Below, one piece after another: positions 23,239-36,948 of a stretch of 64,000 nucleotides of DNA. The position numbers and the translations under genes were made by a program. Each line of letters opens with the position of its first letter. Position 1 is the first letter of the stretch. This stretch comes from an uncultured bacterium (GTDB taxonomy: Bacteria; Planctomycetota; UBA8108; UBA1146). The notes beneath the pieces were generated by a model. That model did not search any database, was not told where the DNA came from, and saw only the letters and a program-made list of their open reading frames with translations. The stretch is from NCBI GenBank assembly GCA_913056395.1, contig CAJXMG010000007.1:1-64000 (forward strand), read 5' to 3'.

Positions 23239-25320
23239 TCACCAGAGTCGCAGGAGATCGTTGTAGGTCACGAACAGGGCCATCGAAATCAACAACATGA
23301 AGGCCACCAAATGAATCGTATTCTGAATCGAATCGGGGACAGGTTTGCCACGGATTCCCTCGATAGTCAGGAACAGAATGTGTCCTCCATCGAGGATCGG
23401 GAAGGGCAACAGGTTGAAGATTCCCAGATTGATGCTGATCAGTGCCAACAGGAAAAGCAGGTTGCCGAAACCGACCTGAGAGACTTTTCGTCCCAGGTCG
23501 ATGATTCCCACAGGACCATTCAGGTTTTTGCCGTGAACGTCCCCTGAGAAGAGGGCTTTCAGGGTCAGGAAGATCCTGCCACCCCAGATCCACGATTGGT
23601 CCATGCCAGCAGAGATGGCGGCCCCAACAGGGAGTTCTTCACGGAACTGAAGAGCGGCCATCTGTAGACCCAGGGAGGTCATCAGAGGGGCGGGTGTAAC
23701 AGTGAGTTCCATCGCTTCGCTGGAACCGGGAGCTTTCAGGGCCAGGGTTACAGGTCCTTCTGCAGCCTGGATCGCCGGTGTGATCTGACTCCACTCGTCG
23801 ATTCGGACGCCGTTGATGGACGTAACCGTTGAACCATTCTTGATTCCAGAGTTCCTTGCGGGAGATCCAGCAAGGGTTCTGCCAATGACGCACTCAGATT
23901 TGAGGGTCAGCCGCAGATTCTTCTCTTCCGTCAAACGGGTGGATTGCAAAGTCTTGGGTTCGGTGGCTGTGATCCACTGGATCAGGGTTCCACTGGGAAG
24001 TGGTGCGTCGACGTATTCTGTCACTCCTGCGAAAGAGTCGCCGATTCTGAGAATTTGGCATCCTTCTGTAATACCCAGAGATTCTGCTTCCGGTCCCGCT
24101 TTGGCAACCCAGCGGGTTGAGGTACCAATGATCAGATCTTCCAGCAACCAACGGCGAAGGTTTGCCGACTGGACCTGCACCGTTCTGCCATCGAGAAGGC
24201 GGCATTGAAGAAGAACATCCCTTTGGCCGGCTGCTTTTTCAACGGTGTACAGATCGAGAACTTCCACGGGGATCAACTTTTCACTGCCACTCTGCAGTGA
24301 GACGACCTCATCTCCGGGTTTGAAAAAGGAATCTGCGGGGGATCGAGATGCAAGGATAGTTCTCGATCGAGCAAGGATTCCGAGGCTCCCGGTTGCTCCT
24401 TCCTCCGTTGGCGGTGGGCTCAGCGGAAGACTGGCTGTCAGCGGTTTGCCGTCCCGAAGGACTTCCAGATCGAGGACCCCATCCGCTGTGGATTGACGCA
24501 TCGATCTGAGGGATCGAATCAGGAGATCAGCAGGCAAGTTTGCCGGGGAAGCCATCACCACTTCGTCCGCTGGGATGTTGAGGCGAATCGATTGGATCTG
24601 ATCGCCCTCCCTGAGACCGGCTTTGGCGGCAGGGGAGTCTTTTTCCACAGCAGCGACCGTGTTGCTGCTGGCCGGGTAGATTCCGATTCGATAGCGTCCA
24701 TCCACAGGATTCCATACTGGATCAACGGAAATTTCTTGGGTCGTCGAAGAGTCTTCACTGTTGGCTGATCGATCGATGGTCAGGCTGACCGGTTCCCCAC
24801 CTCCAGCGAGAGCGATGGCCGTAGCAACATTGGAGTAATCACTCCATTCATCCCCGTTGACTGCCACGATCCGGTCTCCGGATTTGACTCCGGCAGTCCA
24901 TGCGGGGCCACCGGGATCAGTCATGCCGACGACGGGCGACATCTGTTTGACGCCGGCGGTGAATGCCAATGCGAAAAGAATCAGTCCGAAGATCAGATTC
25001 ATTGCGGCGCCGGCTACGAGGACCAGAAGTCTTGCCGGAATCGGTTTGCGATGGAACTCGTCATCCGCATCAGTGCGTTCTTCCCCTGGATCTTCGCCGG
25101 CCATCTTGACGTATCCACCAAGGGGGACGAGGCCGATGACATATTCCGTTTCTCCCCAGGTGAATGCGAGAAGCCTGGCTTTCCAGCCAAAGATAGTCGG
25201 TTGGAATCCAACAGCGAAGGTGTGAACCTTGACCCCCACAAACTTGGCCGCGAGGAAGTGGCCCAACTCATGAATGAAGATCAGAAATCCGATTCCAAGG
25301 ATGGCGAGGATAAGATTCAA
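23239..25320 (-). CDS. rseP: Site-2 type zinc metalloprotease with several PDZ domains (RseP family)
   Basis: RseP-type proteases cut transmembrane regulators or remnant signal peptides inside the membrane. HELGH at residues 18-22 supplies zinc ligands and NLLPFPILDGGH near 640 supplies the third. Membrane helices lie at the N-terminus, near residue 105 and at the C-terminus. The middle is unusually long: 693 residues against about 420-450 in the usual family, with probably three or four PDZ-like modules (for example KSGDRIVAVNGDEW, GLREGDQIQSIRLN, GIKNGSTVTSINGVRI). The start TTG overlaps the TGA of dxr (TTGA), and AGGAG lies nine bases upstream. Pairing with dxr is common in bacteria. Confidence 0.93.
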   Translation of the reverse strand: MNLILAILGIGFLIFIHELGHFLAAKFVGVKVHTFAVGFQPTIFGWKARLLAFTWGETEYVIGLVPLGGYVKMAGEDPGEERTDADDEFHRKPIPARLLVLVAGAAMNLIFGLILFALAFTAGVKQMSPVVGMTDPGGPAWTAGVKSGDRIVAVNGDEWSDYSNVATAIALAGGGEPVSLTIDRSANSEDSSTTQEISVDPVWNPVDGRYRIGIYPASSNTVAAVEKDSPAAKAGLREGDQIQSIRLNIPADEVVMASPANLPADLLIRSLRSMRQSTADGVLDLEVLRDGKPLTASLPLSPPPTEEGATGSLGILARSRTILASRSPADSFFKPGDEVVSLQSGSEKLIPVEVLDLYTVEKAAGQRDVLLQCRLLDGRTVQVQSANLRRWLLEDLIIGTSTRWVAKAGPEAESLGITEGCQILRIGDSFAGVTEYVDAPLPSGTLIQWITATEPKTLQSTRLTEEKNLRLTLKSECVIGRTLAGSPARNSGIKNGSTVTSINGVRIDEWSQITPAIQAAEGPVTLALKAPGSSEAMELTVTPAPLMTSLGLQMAALQFREELPVGAAISAGMDQSWIWGGRIFLTLKALFSGDVHGKNLNGPVGIIDLGRKVSQVGFGNLLFLLALISINLGIFNLLPFPILDGGHILFLTIEGIRGKPVPDSIQNTIHLVAFMLLISMALFVTYNDLLRLW

Positions 25321-26465
25321 GGGATCCAGCTCCTGACTCTGTTGCGTGTTTCCTGATCCGCTTCGCAGATCACTTCCAGACTATCTGCTGGAACAGGCTC
25401 GTGTTCGTCGATGGCTCGTGCCACCAGATCATAGATGGTGAGAAATCCTGAGTCACCGGAAAGAAAGGCGTGCACCGCCACTTCATCCGCTGCATTGAAG
25501 ACGGTCCCCATCGTGGTTCCCGAATGCTTCAGTACCTCTCTGGCCAGTTCGATGGCCGGAAAGGTCTTGTGATCGACCGTTTCAAAGGTCAGTTCACCCC
25601 GCGAGACGAGATTGAGGGGCTGGAAGTTCCCGGGTGTGCGTTGAAGCAGATGCAATGCGTTGCGGATCGGAACTCTCATGTCGGGCTCACTGAGGTGGGC
25701 GATACTGCTGCCATCTTTGAACTCGACGATGGCGTGAATGACCGATTGGGGGTGAACGATGACATCGATTCCCTGATCCGGTTCGCCAAACAGTTCTACC
25801 GCCTCAATGAGTTCAAACGCCTTGTTGAACATCGTAGCACTGTCGATGCTGATTCGCGGTCCCATCTTCCATGTGGGATGAGCCAAAGCCTGTTCTGACG
25901 TGACGTCTGTCAGTCGGCTTCTGTCCCAGCCCCTGAAGGGCCCTCCGGATGCGGTCAGGGTGATTTTTGAAACGGTGGTTTCTTTGTGTCCATTCAGGCA
26001 CTGCTGGATGGCATTGTGCTCCGAGTCGACCGGAAGGATCTCGGCACCATTCTGTATCGCAGCAGATTTGAGCAAGGCTCCGGCGGTGACGAGGGATTCC
26101 TTGTTCGCAAGTGCGAGGTTTGATCCACATTGCAGAGCCTTGAGGCTGAACTCGAGTCCTGCGAATCCTGTGATTCCGTTCAGGACGAGGTCGACTTTCA
26201 ATTCTTCCAATGCCTCGTGAAGTGCTTCGCTTCCATGCTCGAAAGTATCCGGCTTGTCGCCGTCGCGGGGGGACAACACCAGGATTGCACGGGATTGCGG
26301 GTGTTGTTGCTGCTGCTGCTGCAGTTGTTCACTGTTGCTGCCGGCAGCGAGGATGCAGACTTCAAAAGCTTCAGGGTTTTCGGCGACGACCTGCAGTGCC
26401 TGTGTGCCGATGGAGCCGGTGCTTCCAAGGATGGCAAGGCGTGTGGGGGAGTGTGAGGTCGTCAT
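25317..26465 (-). CDS. dxr: 1-deoxy-D-xylulose 5-phosphate reductoisomerase
   Basis: DXR makes 2-C-methylerythritol 4-phosphate with NADPH, the committed step of the MEP isoprenoid pathway. The 382-residue protein has the NADPH loop LGSTGSIGTQAL, the metal/substrate region ILPVDSEHNAIQQCL, ASGGPF, and HPTWKMGPRISIDSATMFNKAFELIEA. An unusual run of six Gln (LQQQQQQHPQ) lies near residue 50, encoded by a CAG/CAA-rich stretch around 26301-26330. First gene of the minus-strand cluster with rseP, the prenyltransferase and purD. It diverges from lgt across about 157 bp. Confidence 0.97.
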   Translation of the reverse strand: MTTSHSPTRLAILGSTGSIGTQALQVVAENPEAFEVCILAAGSNSEQLQQQQQQHPQSRAILVLSPRDGDKPDTFEHGSEALHEALEELKVDLVLNGITGFAGLEFSLKALQCGSNLALANKESLVTAGALLKSAAIQNGAEILPVDSEHNAIQQCLNGHKETTVSKITLTASGGPFRGWDRSRLTDVTSEQALAHPTWKMGPRISIDSATMFNKAFELIEAVELFGEPDQGIDVIVHPQSVIHAIVEFKDGSSIAHLSEPDMRVPIRNALHLLQRTPGNFQPLNLVSRGELTFETVDHKTFPAIELAREVLKHSGTTMGTVFNAADEVAVHAFLSGDSGFLTIYDLVARAIDEHEPVPADSLEVICEADQETRNRVRSWIP

Positions 26466-26622
26466 CTTTTGTACCTGTTTTTCTGTGAAGGACAGGGTAC
26501 ACGAGGACCCGATATTTTGCAGGTCTGATTGTTCATGTGACCAGACGCTTCTTGATCCATGGGTGCGTCTCGGTTACCGATGGTTTTGTGACACCGCTGA
26601 TTCTCAAACGAAAGAGGGAAGC

Positions 26623-27456
26623 GTGCTCAGGGAGTTGTTCAGAATTCCGACACCTTTCGGCGAGTTTCCGGTCTTCGGTTACGGAGCGATGGTTTTACTC
26701 GGAGTCCTGTTCGGTGTTTTTCTTCTCAAGTTGGGTGCCCGTCGCAGGGGACTGGATGAAGAGCGAGTCACGGACCTGCCTGTATCTCTTGTTCTCTTTG
26801 GTCTTTTGGGTGGGCGTACATGGTATTGCATACAGTTTCGCCATGAAGTTTTTGCAGACGGAGACTGGACTGCAGTCTTTCGTTTATGGGAAGGCGGGCT
26901 GGTTCTTTACGGCGCCATTGCTGGAGGATTGCTCGGTTTTGTCTGGTTGCAAAGGCGTGAGCAATATGGAAACACCCGGGATTTGCTTGATCTCATCGCC
27001 CCTGCATTGGCGATCGGAATCGCATTTGGCCGCCTCGGATGCTTTCTGAACGGCTGTTGTTGGGGAGAGGTTTGTCCTCCGACTTACCCTTTTGCGGTCA
27101 GTTTTCCCCCGGGAAGTCCTCCCGCCCTGGCCTTTGGGGACGGAATTGGTGCCAGCCCACCCCTTCATCCGACACAAATTTATTCGACGATCCAGGGGGT
27201 TCTCCTTTGTGGCCTCCTTTGGTGGGTGGGCGGTCGCTGGGGGCACAGGCCGGGAAGAACATTCGCTCTTTTCCTGGGGCTCTATTCCATCGGAAGGTCC
27301 GTTATTGAGTCAATACGTGCCGATCATGGGGTTTTAGCCGGGGAGCTGACCGTTTCCCAGCAGGCTTCCCTGGTGGCTGCGGCGGTCGGAATTTGGCTCT
27401 GGATGGGGGCCCCGGAGAGGGAAAAGGGGACACCGGCAGGTTCCGAAAAGGTGTGA
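26623..27456 (+). CDS. lgt: Prolipoprotein diacylglyceryl transferase
   Basis: Lgt attaches diacylglycerol to the lipobox cysteine of prelipoproteins in the inner membrane. The signature GRLGCFLNGCCWGE is visible, with PLHPTQIYSTIQG and about seven hydrophobic segments, in 277 residues, a normal length. I moved the start from 26254 to GTG 26623 (MLRELFRIPTPFGEFPVFGYG), preceded by GAGGGAA. The longer track reading is antisense to dxr and gives a Cys-run without meaning. It lies just upstream of the rRNA operon. Confidence 0.95.
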   Translation: MLRELFRIPTPFGEFPVFGYGAMVLLGVLFGVFLLKLGARRRGLDEERVTDLPVSLVLFGLLGGRTWYCIQFRHEVFADGDWTAVFRLWEGGLVLYGAIAGGLLGFVWLQRREQYGNTRDLLDLIAPALAIGIAFGRLGCFLNGCCWGEVCPPTYPFAVSFPPGSPPALAFGDGIGASPPLHPTQIYSTIQGVLLCGLLWWVGGRWGHRPGRTFALFLGLYSIGRSVIESIRADHGVLAGELTVSQQASLVAAAVGIWLWMGAPEREKGTPAGSEKV

Positions 27457-27513
27457 TTTCCCAAATCACCAATTGCATTGGATTTATATTTCCTGAAAAA
27501 TCGGAAATCCGTG

Positions 27514-27541
27514 TTGACGGAAGAGATTCTGTCTGTACGAT
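27514..27541 (+). promoter_or_regulatory. Sigma70-type promoter of the rRNA operon
   Basis: TTGACG (27514-27519) and TACGAT (27536-27541) are separated by 16 bp, about 330 bp upstream of the 16S gene. This is the best promoter match in the leader. Confidence 0.7.
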
Positions 27542-27659
27542 TCTCGATCTGCTCGTGGTTTAACACTTGCGGATTCCCCCGGCATGATTTGCCCGCCGAG
27601 TCGCTTCGGTGAAACGAAGCGACCCCGGGTGCTGTCGGCTCCGCTTGAACTGCGAGATT

Positions 27660-27673
27660 GTTCTTTGAAAATT
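27660..27673 (+). promoter_or_regulatory. boxA-like antitermination site in rRNA leader
   Basis: GTTCTTTGAAAATT matches the boxA element that recruits NusB/S10. The identical 14-mer recurs at 29766-29779 ahead of the 23S gene. Confidence 0.72.
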
Positions 27674-27866
27674 TGGGCCCGTGACGCAAAGAAGGTCTGC
27701 GTTGCCCTCCCCGGGGCGACGCGACAATGACCTGAACTTTGTAGTTCGGTGAATAAATTTGACTAATAGCGACCCGGCATCACGCCTGGTGCAGCTCGTG
27801 GTCTTGGGGCATTTATGTCTCTGGCCAGGGGGCCGCCCATGTGGGTTGTCGGAGAATGCCAAAATT

Positions 27867-29407
<1,541 letters not shown>

Positions 29408-29533
29408 GATAACTTGGACCGTTGTGATGGGTGACCATCCTGCGGAACTTCTTGGGGACTTTCTTTATACGTTGCGGGCCCTTTTTTGAGATCCGGTGAC
29501 CATTCGGTTTGCCCGGAATCTGAGGATTTCCAG

Positions 29534-29607
29534 GGGCTTATAGCTCAGCTGGTTAGAGCGCATCCCTGATAAGGATGAGGTCGGTGGTTCGAGTCCACCT
29601 AAGCCCA
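29534..29607 (+). tRNA. tRNA-Ile (GAT)
   Basis: Acceptor GGGCTTA pairs with TAAGCCC, the anticodon loop is CTGATAA (GAT), and the T-loop GGTTCGAGTCC is normal. CCA is not encoded. It lies in the 16S-23S spacer. Confidence 0.97.
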
Positions 29608-29686
29608 TTCGCTCGATTTCCATGGATAACCCGGTGCACGGTCACGCCTTCATTGGTGTGCCAGGCTGAATCGTAACCTGTTTTGC

Positions 29687-29759
29687 GGGGATGTAGCTCA
29701 GCTGGGAGAGCACCTGCTTTGCAAGCAGGGGGTCAGGGGTTCGAGCCCCCTCATCTCCA
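29687..29759 (+). tRNA. tRNA-Ala (TGC)
   Basis: Acceptor GGGGATG pairs with CATCTCC (one G-T pair), the anticodon loop is TTTGCAA (TGC), and the T-loop GGTTCGAGCCC is normal. CCA is not encoded. It is the second spacer tRNA. Confidence 0.97.
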
Positions 29760-29765
29760 TTTCTC

Positions 29766-29779
29766 GTTCTTTGAAAATT
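29766..29779 (+). promoter_or_regulatory. Second boxA-like site before 23S rRNA
   Basis: GTTCTTTGAAAATT is identical to the 14-mer at 27660-27673 and lies just after tRNA-Ala, the usual place for the spacer boxA. Confidence 0.7.
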
Positions 29780-29966
29780 CGGTGGTTGGTCATAATGTTA
29801 ACAAAGTTAATGTGAGCAATTTCAATTGCTCTGCAATTTTAGTCATTTTTCGAGAGCGCATGAAACTCTGGACTACTTGGATTGCTTGTTCTCCAAAGAT
29901 CACGGGCCCGGTTTTCGGCTTGCCGATTACTAGTCAATGATCCGCGGCGTGCATGTGAGAAATAGT

Positions 29967-32916
<2,950 letters not shown>

Positions 32917-33105
32917 GCTATTTCTCATTTGCACGAACTGGGCATTCAGTTGTCTGGGGTAAGCATGTGCCTCGAAATGATGATTTGCAGAGTCGAGATT
33001 GATCATACACAGGTTAAATCCTGGCTTTGTGACATTGACCAGCCACCACTTTGAAATACTGCAGCGCAGTGAGTTCTTTTTGAGCTTTCTGAGTTGCCAG
33101 AGTTT

Positions 33106-33214
<109 letters not shown>

Positions 33215-33228
33215 TTTTTTAAAATACT

Positions 33229-33267
33229 CAGGCTGGTTCGTCTTTGACGATCCAGCCTGTTTTTTTA
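33229..33267. terminator. Terminator of the rRNA operon
   Basis: CAGGCTGG (33229-33236) pairs with CCAGCCTG (33252-33259), with an inner TCGTC/GACGA stem, and T8 follows. It sits between the 5S gene and the convergent enoyl-CoA hydratase gene and may serve both. Confidence 0.9.
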
Positions 33268-33292
33268 TGCCTATATGGATTCTGACGGATTC

Positions 33293-34060
33293 TTACTTCT
33301 TTTTGCGGTCGAGAAACTTCTGCATTCGCAGGTGTTTGTCTTCCGATTCAAAACAGATCGCCTGGCTGATGGACTCCATGAGGTCACTGCCGTGGGCACC
33401 GGCTTCTGGTGTTCCATTGATGACCATTTTGGCGAGCTGAACTGCACCCGGAGCATTTCTGGCGATCTTTTTGGCCCAATCACGGGTGGTCGCTTCCAGT
33501 TCTGAATCGTCGACAACGATATTGCTCAGACCGATTTGACACGCTTCTTCAGCGGAAATGATTTTTCCGGTAAAGATCAGTTCTCGGGCCTTGCCGACAC
33601 CGACGAGTCTTTCCAGCCGATGGCAACCTCCTGCGGCGGGAATGATGCCGAGTCCGACTTCCGGCTGTCCAAATTGAGCGGTTTCAGATGTGATTCTCAG
33701 GTCACAGGCCATCGCCAGCTCACATCCTCCACCGAGTGCATATCCCCGGACCATTGCCAGTGTCGGGCACGGAATCTCCGCCAAACGGCGAAAAAGGGTC
33801 TGGTTGACTCCCTGGAGAGCCTCTCGCGCCCCGCGTGCCTTCAACGCGGCCACGTCTGCCCCAGCCACAAAACTGTCTCCTGCGCCCCTCACGATCAGGC
33901 AACGGAGATCTTCCATTTGTTCCACTTCATGGAGCGTGTGATGGAGGGCCTGAATCATATCGCCGTCGAGGGCATTTTTCTTTTTAGGTCTATTGAGGAT
34001 CAGATGATAGACGTGGGCATGTTCAGGATCTGCTTCGAGCAGGATACGCTCTTCAGACAT
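33293..34060 (-). CDS. Enoyl-CoA hydratase/isomerase family protein (first of three)
   Basis: Crotonases add water to or isomerise enoyl-CoA thioesters. The 255-residue product has the oxyanion-hole region FVAGADVAALK, and GYALGGGCELAMACDLRI and FGQPEVGLGIIPAAGG carrying the two Glu residues used for hydration, so it should be active. Start moved from 34129 to ATG 34060 (MSEERILLEADP), eleven bases past the stop of the oxidoreductase gene, with a weak AGAG site. It is the last gene of the minus-strand acyl-CoA cluster and ends just before the shared rRNA terminator. Confidence 0.93.
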   Translation of the reverse strand: MSEERILLEADPEHAHVYHLILNRPKKKNALDGDMIQALHHTLHEVEQMEDLRCLIVRGAGDSFVAGADVAALKARGAREALQGVNQTLFRRLAEIPCPTLAMVRGYALGGGCELAMACDLRITSETAQFGQPEVGLGIIPAAGGCHRLERLVGVGKARELIFTGKIISAEEACQIGLSNIVVDDSELEATTRDWAKKIARNAPGAVQLAKMVINGTPEAGAHGSDLMESISQAICFESEDKHLRMQKFLDRKKK

Positions 34061-34070
34061 GGTATCTCTT

Positions 34071-35114
34071 TCAGAATTGAAGGACGATTTTTCCCATTGA
34101 TTGGCGCGATTCCATTCTGTCATGGGCATCCGCCAGTTGTCTGAAAGGATAGACGCTGTCGATCAGGGGGACCAGTTCTCTCGATTCAAACGATTTCTGC
34201 AGTGTGGAGAGCAATGATCTGGATCCCATCGTCGAACCGATAATTTGCTGGTTCTTGAAGAAAAGCCTCTTGAGCTCAACGGGGACAAGGGATCCTGTTG
34301 TAGCTCCACAGGTAGTCAATCTCCCACCGACAGCCAATGCCAGCAGGCTCTGATTCCATGTGGCTTCACCGACATTCTCAAAGATCACATCCGCTCCTCT
34401 GCCGGAGGTCGTCTTTTTGACCTCTTTCCACCAGGATTCCTGATCGGGTTCGAGAACGTGATCCGCACCGAGTTCTCTGGCTTTTTGGCGTTTTTCTTCG
34501 GTGCTTCCAGTGGCGATCACCTGACAGCCCAGATTTTTTCCGATCTGGATCGCCATTGAGCCGACTCCACTGGTACCTGCAATAACCAGAAGCGTTTCTT
34601 CCGGTCGAAGTTGTGCTTTCTCTATCATCGATGCGCTGGTCAGTGTCGAGAGGGGAAAAGCTGCGGCTTCCTCCCAACTGACCGATTCCGGTTTTGGGAG
34701 GCATTGATCGGCTTGAACCCTGACGTATTCCGCACAGGTTCCATGGCAGGTTTCGCCCAGTATTCCGTAATTTTTGCACAGGGGGTCCCTGTCAGACTTA
34801 CAAAAAGAGCAGCCTCCGCAGGAAAACCCAGGTGAAAGCATGACCGATTGGTTCAATAACGAGGTGTCCACACCCGAGCCGACAGCGGTCACAATTCCTG
34901 CTCCATCACAACCTGGAGTCAATGGCAATGGGAATCGATGCCCCTCGACTCCGCGCCTGACCCACAGGTCCAGGTGGTTGAGTGCCATCGTTTTGAGTTG
35001 GACGACGACTTCACCGGAATCCGGTTCGGGAATCCGGGCCGATTCGAACTGAAGGGATTCTGTGCCCCCGTGTTCTTTGATGGTGACACGGGTCATTTTC
35101 TGGGCAAAGTTCAT
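34071..35114 (-). CDS. MDR family zinc-type oxidoreductase
   Basis: The 347-residue protein is a medium-chain dehydrogenase/reductase. It has the N-terminal GroES-like fold (NHLDLWVRRGVEG, PLPLTPGCDGAGIV), a four-Cys structural-zinc cluster CGGCSFCKSDRDPLC and a nucleotide-binding loop AGTSGVGSMAIQIG. The usual catalytic Cys and GHE are replaced by NHLD and GCDG, which points to a quinone-oxidoreductase-like or acyl-CoA-type reductase lacking catalytic zinc. AAGGGA precedes the ATG. It sits between crotonase genes, so an acyl-CoA or related substrate is likely. Confidence 0.88.
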   Translation of the reverse strand: MNFAQKMTRVTIKEHGGTESLQFESARIPEPDSGEVVVQLKTMALNHLDLWVRRGVEGHRFPLPLTPGCDGAGIVTAVGSGVDTSLLNQSVMLSPGFSCGGCSFCKSDRDPLCKNYGILGETCHGTCAEYVRVQADQCLPKPESVSWEEAAAFPLSTLTSASMIEKAQLRPEETLLVIAGTSGVGSMAIQIGKNLGCQVIATGSTEEKRQKARELGADHVLEPDQESWWKEVKKTTSGRGADVIFENVGEATWNQSLLALAVGGRLTTCGATTGSLVPVELKRLFFKNQQIIGSTMGSRSLLSTLQKSFESRELVPLIDSVYPFRQLADAHDRMESRQSMGKIVLQF

Positions 35115-35139
35115 CGATTCCCTTGTCTGTCAGACTGCA

Positions 35140-35943
35140 TCAGAAAGCAAGATCCTCAGGACCGACAAGCCCCAGGCGATCGGCCCATTTCGGAGTTCTT
35201 TTTTCCAGGAAAGCTTCTACACCCTCACGGGAGTCAGGGTGATGAAGGATTCCTTCCAGGTAGTCCTTTTCCAGATCGGGGAGGTGTCGCGCCCATTGTT
35301 CGCGGGCCCTTCGATGAAACTGTCTTGCGGTAAACGCAAGGATGGCGGGGCTCATCGACTGGTAGGGTTTGAGTTCGTTCTCCAGAGCAGAGGCCATCTG
35401 TCCCGCTGGAACCAGTTGGTCGATGACTCCGGAGTGGGGGAATTCACTCGCTTCGCTGATTTCACCGGAGCACACCATACGCACTGCTGATCCACTGGAA
35501 GAGCGGGCAAGCATCTGGATCCAGCCTGCGGGAGGGAAGCAGCCCAATTTGATTTCGGGGAGTCCCAGCTTGGCGTTCTCGTCGACCAGAATCCGGTCGC
35601 AGGAGAGAGCCAACTCGAGTCCTCCTCCGAGACAGTGCCCTTCCACTGCAGCGATGGTGATAGCGTCCAGAGTCAGCATGGCATCGAGGCAGGAGTGGAA
35701 TTTGGGCAGCAATTGCGGCATTTTTTCAGGAGTGTGCTCTGCGATATCGGTTCCGCTGCAGAATTCACCTCCATCCCCCTGAATGACCACGATCCTGGCT
35801 ACATCGTCGTCGCGAATGCTGAGAATCGCCTCCAGTAATTCATCGCATTGATCGCAATCGAGGATATTCAAAGGAGCAGAATCCAGAATGATTCTGGCCA
35901 CTGCTATTCCAGCTTCATTTTCATTTCGGACATGTATCGGCAT
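35140..35943 (-). CDS. Enoyl-CoA hydratase family protein, dienoyl-CoA-hydratase-like (second of three)
   Basis: This 267-residue crotonase has FCSGTDIAEHTPEKM, GHCLGGGLELALSCDRIL and LGLPEIKLGCFPPAG. The DIAEHTPEKMPQLLPKFH segment and the FPPAG loop recall cyclohexa-1,5-diene-1-carbonyl-CoA hydratases (Dch/BamR) more than ordinary crotonases, but that is by memory of the family and not an alignment. Start moved from 36090 to ATG 35943 (MPIHVRNENE), with AGAGGA upstream and ten bases after the preceding gene. Confidence 0.87.
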   Translation of the reverse strand: MPIHVRNENEAGIAVARIILDSAPLNILDCDQCDELLEAILSIRDDDVARIVVIQGDGGEFCSGTDIAEHTPEKMPQLLPKFHSCLDAMLTLDAITIAAVEGHCLGGGLELALSCDRILVDENAKLGLPEIKLGCFPPAGWIQMLARSSSGSAVRMVCSGEISEASEFPHSGVIDQLVPAGQMASALENELKPYQSMSPAILAFTARQFHRRAREQWARHLPDLEKDYLEGILHHPDSREGVEAFLEKRTPKWADRLGLVGPEDLAF

Positions 35944-35953
35944 CGAAATCCTC

Positions 35954-36769
35954 TCAGCGTCCTTCGAACTCGGGAGACCGTTTTTCCCGGTTTGCGGCCA
36001 TTCCTTCTTTGGCGTCGTCACTCTGGAATAGCCGTTGTTGCAACTCTCTCTCCAGCGAGAGGCCATCCTGCAAACCGAGATCTGCTCCACCCTGAATGCT
36101 TCTCTTGATCAGGCCGACAGCAAGTCCTGCACTCTTGGGGGGAGCGAGTGATTGGGCATACTCCAGCACGGCTTCCCTGAAGCCCTCTTTGGGAAATGTT
36201 TTATGAACCAGGCCCTCTTTCTGAGCCTCATTCAACGAAATCATTTTGCCTTCGATGCACCACTCCATCGCAGCGGCTTTACCAAGAAGGCGAGAGAGTC
36301 TCTGGGTTCCACCCGTACCGGGGAGGACACCGAGATGGACTTCCGGTACTCCCATTTTCCCACTGTCCTCACAGGCGATACGAATGTCGCAGGCCAAAGC
36401 CACTTCCATTCCGCCACCGACGCAATGTCCTTCGATTTCTGCGATCACCAGCTTGGGGGTTTGTTCGAGGCGACTGATCGTCTCATTGGCGTGCAGGCAG
36501 AAGGAGTATTTCCAATCGGGAGTGACATCCTGAAGCATACTGATATCCGCACCGGCACAGAAAAACTTGCTGCCTTCGCTGCGAAGGATGATGACATGGG
36601 TTTCAGGATCGAACCGTGCTTCCAGAATCGCTTCATCTAGCAGTTTCATCAGTGGATAGGAATAGCAATTGGCCGGGGGCACGTCGATGGTCAGGATTCT
36701 GACCGCACCGGTCTTTTCGACATGAAGTCGGGGTTTGACTTCGGGATTCGATCCGGACTCTGCGTTCAT
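35954..36769 (-). CDS. Enoyl-CoA hydratase/isomerase family protein (third of three)
   Basis: The 271-residue product has the crotonase motifs FFCAGADISMLQ, GHCVGGGMEVALACDIRI and GVPEVHLGVLPGTGGTQRL with both catalytic-type Glu positions. Start moved from 36859 to ATG 36769 (MNAESGSNPEVK), which has GGAGA seven bases upstream. First gene of the minus-strand cluster of two more crotonases and an MDR enzyme. The divergent gene across 179 bp encodes a 3-hydroxyacyl-CoA dehydrogenase, the next step in beta-oxidation. Confidence 0.93.
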   Translation of the reverse strand: MNAESGSNPEVKPRLHVEKTGAVRILTIDVPPANCYSYPLMKLLDEAILEARFDPETHVIILRSEGSKFFCAGADISMLQDVTPDWKYSFCLHANETISRLEQTPKLVIAEIEGHCVGGGMEVALACDIRIACEDSGKMGVPEVHLGVLPGTGGTQRLSRLLGKAAAMEWCIEGKMISLNEAQKEGLVHKTFPKEGFREAVLEYAQSLAPPKSAGLAVGLIKRSIQGGADLGLQDGLSLERELQQRLFQSDDAKEGMAANREKRSPEFEGR

Positions 36770-36948
36770 TGAAGTTCTCCAGCTGTTTTGAGAGGGCTTG
36801 TGAGTCGTTTCTGAAAGATTATTGGCACCCTGTCGTCGTTTTGGCAAGGGCCTGATCAACTCTGTGGCACCTCCGTCGATTGCGTTTTTTCCGGAAGGGG
36901 TCCGGTTAGCATGGTGGGGTTAATCTGGCTCTCGATGGGAGAAGGAAG

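Larger units (their letters stand above)
27457..27866 (+). other. rRNA operon leader region
   Basis: This 410-bp gene-free stretch holds the rRNA promoter, a 9-bp perfect stem-loop (GTCGCTTCG 27600-27608 with CGAAGCGAC 27615-27623) and a boxA-like site. The remaining sequence is probably leader that folds around the 16S for RNase III processing; I did not resolve that stem. Confidence 0.7.

Noticed and set aside
26254-26622. N-terminal extension of lgt in the ORF track
   Set aside because: It is antisense to dxr, reads as a run of Cys from the CAG tract, and a GTG start with a ribosome binding site exists at 26623.
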